64,000 nucleotides of DNA from Pleurodeles waltl. Taxonomy: Eukaryota > Chordata > Amphibia > Caudata > Salamandridae. The notes below the pieces were generated by a model. The model saw only the letters and a program-made list of their open reading frames with translations. It did no database searches and was not told where the DNA came from. Both the position numbers and the translations under genes were made by a program. Positions 57,826 through 64,000 of the stretch are shown here, in pieces; position 1 is the first letter of the stretch, and every line of letters starts with the position of its first letter. The DNA is taken from positions 1,020,043,066 through 1,020,107,065 of the forward strand of contig NC_090446.1 of NCBI RefSeq assembly GCF_031143425.1. The letters run 5' to 3'.

Positions 57826-58250
57826 AGTGATGCACTCTGGGCACCAGTCCCCCTCCAGAACCAGTGGAGAACAGCATCCACTACCTGAGTCCTTAACAGG
57901 ATGAAGCACTCTGGGCACCAGTCCCCCTCCAGAACCAGTGGAGACCTGCATCCACTCCGTCTGTCCTGCACAGGATGAAGTACTCTGGGCACCAGTCCCC
58001 CTCCAGAACCAGTGGAGAACTGCATCTACTCCGTCTGTCCTGCACAGGATGAAGCACTCTGGGCACCAGTCCCCCTCCAGAACCAGTGGAGACCTGCATC
58101 CACTCCGTCTGTCCTGCACAGGATGAAGCACTCTGGGCACCAGTCCCCCTCCAGAACCAGTGGAGACCTGCATCCACTCCATCTGTCCTGCACAGGATGA
58201 AGCACTCTGGGCACCAGTCCCCCTCCAGAACCAGTGGAGACTGTTATCCA
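57826..58250. repeat. 74-bp tandem repeat (about 5.7 copies)
   Basis: GATGAAGCACTCTGGGCACC recurs at 57900, 57974, 58048, 58122 and 58196, with a first variant at 57826. The period is exactly 74 bp and the units are nearly identical. Confidence 0.95.
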
Positions 58251-58257
58251 CTTGAGA

Positions 58258-58685
58258 GACTGTGGCTTTGCACTCCCCAGGATGTAATAGTGGGCAAACC
58301 ACCCACTGTAGAGACTTGAGAGACTGTGGCTTTGCACTCCCCAGGATGGTACAGTGGGCAACCCACCCACTGTAGAGACTTGAGAGACTGTGGCTTTGCA
58401 CTCCCCAGGATTTAACAGTGGGCAAACCACCCACTGTAGAAACTTGAGAGACTGTGGCTTTGCACTCCCCAGGATGGTACAGTGGGCAAACCACCCACTG
58501 TAGGGACTTGAGAGACTGTGGCTTTGCACTCCCCAGGATGTAACAGTGGGCAAACCACCCACTGTAGAGACTTGAGAGACTGTGGCTTTGCACTCCCCAG
58601 GATGGTACAGTGGGCAAACCACCCACTGTAGAGACTTGAGAGACTGTGGCTTTGCACTCCCCAGGATACATCAATGGGCATGGAG
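58258..58685. repeat. 64-bp tandem repeat (seven copies)
   Basis: GACTGTGGCTTTGCACTCCC recurs at 58258, 58322, 58386, 58450, 58514, 58578 and 58642. The period is exactly 64 bp. It is shared with element A (961-1198). Confidence 0.95.
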
Positions 58686-61600
58686 CCCCGTCGTGGATCT
58701 GGCGTGGCGCTGTCATCCGGCTGAGGTGCCCCCCTTCCCTTCCCCCTGAGGTGCCTGTTGTATTTCTATCTGATGCCCCTGCAGTGTTCTCTCCGTTTCT
58801 GGACAGGTATCTTGTGTGGGCCTCGCCCATGCATTTTGGGCCCAGTGGTCCATGGACATTGAATGGTGCATACCTGCACTACTGATCGTGATGTATATTT
58901 TTGGACTGTGTATACATTTCTGTATATATTAGCTTACTGTATTTTGATACATTACAATGGTTGCACTCATTTCCTTTTGTCTTTGCATTCTTCCGTGGGG
59001 GTTGGGGGTTGTTACGGTGATGTTTGGAAATCCATTGGTGTGTGTGTTGTAGTGTGCGAGGGTTGGGGTGGGGGTGTTGCGTGTGTGTGTCCGTGACTTT
59101 TGCCTCCCCCCTCCCATATGTCGTAGGTGCAGTACTCACCGTTGTCTTCGGCGCCGGCGTTGCTGATGTTCGTAGAGGAGCAGGAACACTATCGCAGGGA
59201 GTATTTGGAGTTCCGGCTCCATGGTGCCCTCCTTCCTCGTGGAGTGTGTTAAGGTGAGCGTTTTCCCATTGAAATGGCTGTTTCCACCGTGTTTTTGTCC
59301 ACGGTGAATCCGCCCTGGAAAAGGTGGCGGATTGGCCTGTTGTAATACGGTCTGCGGTACTTTGTCTTCCGCCTGTCTTTTGGCGGTGACCGCCGCGCTG
59401 CTTGTCTGTACCGCGGTGGCGGTCGGAGTGTTAAAGTGGCTGTCTTTGTTGGCGGTTTCCACCACGGTCATAATTCCCTTTTTTTCCGCCGGCCTGTTTG
59501 CGGTATTACCGCCGCTTTAACACCGTCCGCCAGGGTTGTAATGACCCCCATAGTGTGCACAGAGTCCAAGGGTTCCCCTTAGAGGTAAGATAGTGGCAAA
59601 ATTAGATAATTCTAATGCTCTATTTTGTGGTAGTGTGGTCGAGCAGTAGGCTTATCAGAGGGTAGTGTTAAGCATTTGTTGTACATACATAGGTAATAAA
59701 TGAGGAACACACACTCAAAGACTTAACTCCAGCCCAATAGTTTTTATATAGAGAAATATATTTTCTTAATTTATTTTTAGAACCACAAGTTCAAGATTTG
59801 AAGTAAATACATAAAATGCAAGGTACTCCAAACAGGTGAGTTAGGAACTTTAAATTTGAGCAATAACATATACAGTTTTTGTTAAAATGGCAATAAGCTA
59901 TTTTAAAAGTGGACAAAGTGCAAAAATCAACAGTTCCTGGGGGAGGTAAGTAATGGTTAGTTTGTCAGGTAAGTAAAGCACTTAAAAGTCTCAGTTCCTG
60001 GGCATAGGCAGCCCACCGTTGGGGGTTCAAGGCAACCCCAAAGTTACCAAACCAGCAGCTCAGGGCCGGTCAGGTGCAGAGGTCAAAGAGGTGCCCAAAA
60101 CACAAAGGCGCCTATGAAGAACAGGGGTACTCCGTTTCCAGTCTGCCTACAGGTAAATATCTGTGTCTTTGGAGGACAGACCAGGGGGGTTTTGTAGAGC
60201 ACTAGGGGGGACACAATAGGCACACAAAACACACCCTCAGTGGCAGAGGGGCGGCCGGGTGCAGTGTGCAAAGCAGGCATCAGGTTTTGGATCTGATTCA
60301 ATGGAGGGACCTGGGGGTCACTCTAGCGGTGCAGGCAGGGCACAGGGGGGCTTCTCAGGCCAGCCACCAACTGGGCTAGGCAGAGGGTTGCCTGGGGGTC
60401 ACTCCTGCACTGAGGTTCGGTTCCTTCTGGTCCTGGGGGCTGTGGGTGCAGTGCTTGGTCCAGGTGTCGGGTTCCTTTTTACAGGCAGTCGCGGTCAGGG
60501 AAGCCTCTAAATTCTCTCTGCATGCGTCGCTGTGAGGGTCCAGGGGGGGTCGTCTTGGGCTACTCACAAGGTCGCAGTCGCCTAGGAGTCCTCCCAGTGG
60601 TGTTGGTTCTCTGGAGCTCGAGCCGGGGGGTGTGGGGTGCAGAGGGTGAAGTCTCACGCTTCCGACGGGAAGAGTGAAGTATTTAGAAGTTGCAAGAAAG
60701 TTGCAAAGTTGTTGCTTGTTGTTGAGCAGAGCCGCTGTTCATGGGAGTTTCTTGGTCCTTTGGTTCAGGGCAGTTCTCTGAGGCTTCAGAGGTTGCTGGT
60801 CCCTGTCAGATGCGTGGCTGTTGCAGTTTTTCGAGTCAGGAGACAGGCCGGTAGGGCTGGGGCCAAAGCAGTTGTCATCTTCCGTCGTCTCTGCAGGGAT
60901 TTCAGGTCAGCAGTCCTTCTTCTTGTTTCAGGTTGCAGGAATCTGATTTCCTGGGTTTTTCGGTGCCCCTAAATACTAAATTTAGGGGTGTGTTTAGGTC
61001 TGGGAGTCAGTAGCCAATGGCTACTGTTCTGGAGGGTAGCTACACCCTCTTTGTGCCTCCTCCCTGGGGGGAGGGGGGCACATCCCTAATCCTATTGGGG
61101 GAATCCTCCAAACTTAAGATGGAGGATTTCTAAAGGCAGGAGGTCACCTCAGCTCAGGGCACCTTAGGGGCTGTCCTGATTGGTGGGTGGCTCCTCTTTG
61201 TTTTTCTAATTATCTCCTCCAGCCGTGCCACCAAAAGTGGGGGCAGTGGCCGGAGGGTCGGGCATCTTCACTAGCTGGGATGCCCTGTGGCGCTGTAACA
61301 AAAGGGGTGAGCCTTTGAGGCTCACTACCAAGTGTTACAGTTCCTGCAGGGGGAGGTGAGAAGCACCTACGCCCAGTACAGGCTTTGTTCCTGGCCACAG
61401 AGTGACAAAGGCACTCTCCCCATGTGGCCAGCAACTCGTCTGGTTGTGGTAGGCTGGCAGAAACTAGTCAGCCTAACACTAGAAGTCGGATTGGTATTCA
61501 GGGGGCATCTCTAAGATGCCCTCTGGGTGCGTTTTACAATAAATTCCACACTGGCATCAGAGTGCATTTATTTTGCTGAGAAGTTTCATACCAAACTTCC

Positions 61601-62059
61601 CAGATTTCAGTGTAGCCATTATGGAACTGTGGAGTTCGTGTTTGACAGACTCCCAGACCATATACTCATATGGCTACCCTGCACTTACAATGTCTAAGGT
61701 ATTGCTTAGACACTGTAGGGGCATAGTGCTCATGCACATGTGCCCTCACCTGTGGTACAGTGCACCCTGCCTTAAGGCTGTAAGGCCTGCTAGAGGGGTG
61801 ACTTACCTATGCCACCAGCAGTGTGAGGTTGGCATGGCACTCTGAGGGGAGTGCCATGTCGACTTAGTCATTTTCTCCCCACCAGAACACACAAGCTCTG
61901 AGGCAGTGTGCATGTGCTGAGTGAGGGATCCCCAGGGTGGCATAAGACATGCTGCAGCCCTTAGAGACCTTCCCTGGCATCAAGGCTCTTTGTACCAGGG
62001 GTACCATTTACAAGGGTCTTATCTGGGTGCCAGGGCTATGCCTAATTGTGGAAGCAAAG

Positions 62060-64000
62060 TGTGGGAGGCTGGCCTGGCTTATAGTGTGTACTTGTGGTAC
62101 TTACACCTTGTGCCAGGTCCATTTATCCCTTATTGGTAGAATAGAGGTGTTTCTAGCAGCTTAGGCTGTTAGAGGTAGCTATGGCAAAGCTCCTACTATA
62201 CCACTTATATCATATAGCACAATATCATAAGAAAACCCAATACTCAGAGTTACCAAAAATAAAGGTACTTTATTTTAGTGACAATATGCCAAAAGTATCT
62301 TAGAGGATACCCTCACTTAGGAGGTAAGTAATATACACAAATTATATGTACACAAACCCAAAACAGGTAATTAACAGTAAGAAAAGTAGTGCAAACAATG
62401 TAGATCACAATAGGATGCAATAGGTAGACATAGGTCTAGGGGCAACACAAACCATATACGCCAAAAGTGGAATGCGAATCACGAATGGACCCCAGACCTA
62501 TGGGAGGTAGTAGAGGGTCACTGGGACTGTAAGAAAACAGTAAGGGTGTCCAAAATACCCCACCCCAAGACCCTGAAAAGTAGGAGTAAAGTTACCCTAC
62601 TACCCCAGAAAGACAAAATAGTCGTGATATGGTATCCTGCAAGAACTACAAGCACCAGTAAAACACTGAAGGCAGATTCCTGGGCCTGAGGACCTGTAAA
62701 GGAAGGGGACCAAGTCCAAGAGTCACGAAAGTGTCCAGGGGGGCAGGAGCCCACTAAACCCCAGATGAAGGTGCAAAAGGGCTGCCTTCGGGTGGAAGAA
62801 GCCAAAGATTCTGCAACAACGAAAAGGGCTAGGAACTTCTCCTTTGGATGGAAGATGTCCCACGGTGTGCTGGAGGTTGCAGAAGTGTTTCCAGACAGAA
62901 ATACCGCAAACAAGCCTTGCTAGCAGCAAGAGTCGCAATTGAGGATTTTGGGTGATGCTGGGGACCAGGAAGAACCAGGATGTCACCCCTTGGAGGAGGA
63001 GACAGAGGGGATGCTCAGCAACTCAGACAGCCCCCGCAGAAGTACCGGAACAGGCACTTAGAAGATCTAAGGACAGCAGTCAACTCAGAGTCACAAAGGA
63101 GGGTCCCACTACGATGTCGGAGTCCAACTCAGCGAGTTGGGCAATGCAGGACGGAGTGCTGGGGACCCAGGCTAAGCTGTGCACAAAGGAATCCTTGGAA
63201 AAGTGCACAGAAGCCAGAGCAGCTGCAAATCATGCAGTACACAGGTTTGCTGTCTGGTGTGGGGAGGCAAGGACTTACCTCCACCAACTTTGGACAGAAG
63301 GGCCACTGGACTGTGGGAGACACTTGGACCCAGCTCCTGTGTTCCAGGGACCACGCTCGTCAGGATGAGAGGGGACACAGAGGACCGGTGATGCAGAAGT
63401 TTGGTGCCTGCGTTGGCAGGGGGAAGATTCCGTCGACCCACTGGAGATTTCTTCTTGGCTTCCAGTGCAGGGTGAAGGCAGACAGCCCTCAGAGCATGCA
63501 CCACCAGGAAACAGTTGAGAAAGCCGACAGGATGAGGCACTACAATGTTGCTGGCAGTCGTCTTCCTATTTTTTTGCAGTTTTGCAGGCGTCCTGGAGCA
63601 GTCATCGGTTGATCCTTGGCAGAAGTTGAAGAGGAAAGTGCAGAGGAACTCTGGTGAGCTCTTGCATTCGTTATCTGAGAAATAGCCCAGAGGAGAGACC
63701 CTAAATAGCCAGAAAAGGAGGTTTGGCTACTAAGAAAGGAGGCTTGGCTACTGAAAGAGGTAAGCACCTATCAGGAGAGGTCTCTGATGTCACCTGCTGG
63801 CACTAGCCACTCAGAGAAGTCCATTGTGCCCCAACACCTCTGATTCCAAGATGGCAGAGGTCTGGGACACACTGGAGGAGCTCTGGGCACTTCCCCTGGG
63901 AGGTACTGGTCAGGGGAGTGAACTCCCCTGTCCTTTGTCCAGTTTTGCACCAGAGCAGGGCTGGGGGATCCCTGAACCGGTGTAGACTGGCTTATGTATT
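62060..64000 (-). mobile_element. LTR of the Gmr1-like family, cut by window end
   Basis: It begins TGTGGGAGGCTGGCCTGG and follows the solo LTR at 44620 throughout, with a TAAATA box at 63702-63707. The sense 5' end lies beyond the window, so whether it is solo or part of a full element is unknown. Confidence 0.88.

Larger units (their letters stand above)
50435..59222 (-). pseudogene. Harbinger DDE nuclease, element B (HARBI1-like)
   Basis: The DDE endonuclease of PIF/Harbinger elements. Exon 1 (59140-59222) encodes MEPELQILPAIVFLLLYEHQ plus an Arg tail and ends in phase 2 at GTGAGT. Exon 2 starts at 51434 after CCTAG with HRQLGHVRRWRNPPVYRPL and runs to 50435. The total of about 360 residues is close to HARBI1 (~350). 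Counting from the Met at 51292, the catalytic residues are Asp96 (AIDGTH), Asp167 (GDSGYPN) and Glu201 (IERTFG), all present. One in-frame TGA at 51350-51352 lies upstream of that Met. The intron (51435-59139) contains all of Myb-like gene 2, the satellites and a solo LTR. Confidence 0.85.
47881..59549 (+). mobile_element. Harbinger element B, near-complete (11.7 kb with insertion)
   Basis: The termini are GGGGGTCATTACAAC at 47881 and the inverse GTTGTAATGACCCCC ending at 59549. ATA flanks both sides (47878-47880 and 59550-59552). It encodes Myb-like gene 1 (+), a DDE nuclease (-) and Myb-like gene 2 (+), plus three satellite arrays. A 2983-bp solo LTR (53475-56457) is inserted, so the original element was about 8.7 kb. 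Both subterminal regions are rich in GGCGG/CCGCC. Confidence 0.93.
47835..62059 (-). mobile_element. LTR family 3, split by Harbinger B
   Basis: TGAGTAGGAAGTTGGCTCTG starts at 47835 and breaks off at 47880. The element continues after Harbinger B at 59553 (GTGTGCACAGAGTCCAAGGG) to 62059, where another LTR begins. The two halves join across an ATA duplication. The right half has LTR-like features: CATGCTGCAGCCC near 61950, and an AATAAATTCC block near 61540. The far end is not visible and no coding region is supported. The orientation is uncertain. Confidence 0.6.

Noticed and set aside
57775..58830. A 351-codon minus-strand open frame across the 64- and 74-bp repeats
   Set aside because: The repeats lack stops in all minus frames, and overlapping long frames exist in the other phases. 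The open frame is a property of the satellite, with no start context or homology.

Overview
The window is repeat-dense vertebrate DNA that looks like a salamander giant genome (a newt such as Pleurodeles is my best guess, from the mix of 3-kb-LTR Ty3/gypsy elements, PIF/Harbinger transposons and their MITEs; this is inference, no species marker is present). I find no host gene, tRNA, rRNA or CRISPR. Nearly every supported feature is a transposable element or tandem repeat, and most are nested inside one another.

Layout. 1-2086 is the right end of a Harbinger element (A) with 29-bp and 64-bp tandem repeats. 2087-5940 is a 39-bp minisatellite split by a Harbinger MITE and a solo LTR. 5941-13564 is older sequence carrying Harbinger MITEs, a piece of a second LTR family, a decayed Myb-like reading frame, and an L2/CR1-type LINE (minus strand) with a MITE inside it. 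13565-24020 is a minus-strand Ty3/gypsy element (copy 1) whose leader holds two MITEs and whose 5' LTR holds a third. 24021-30235 is a left-truncated Harbinger element (C). 30236-32326 has nothing I can identify. From 32327 to the window end is one multi-level nest: gypsy copy 2 (plus strand) contains a solo LTR of another family, a dimeric hammerhead-ribozyme unit, an unknown 532-bp insertion and another solo LTR. Its 3' LTR is broken by a third LTR family, which is itself split by an 11.7-kb Harbinger element (B). B holds a further solo LTR, and yet another LTR copy runs off the window end.

How the genes work together. Both gypsy copies have the order gag-protease-integrase-reverse transcriptase-RNase H, with integrase upstream of RT. 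This is the Gmr1-like arrangement, and copy 2 keeps a SCAN-like capsid end. Both are inactivated by different lesions. The Harbinger elements encode a DDE nuclease on the minus strand. Its 83-nt first exon lies at the far right end of the element and its catalytic exon is kilobases away. A plus-strand Myb/SANT-like gene and the satellite arrays lie inside the nuclease intron. Element B also keeps a second Myb/SANT-like gene upstream, so it is a three-gene Harbinger.

The most striking item is the ~625-bp insertion at 37065-37691. It has two ~310-bp units, each with a full hammerhead ribozyme core exactly 317 nt apart, which is the architecture of animal retrozymes.
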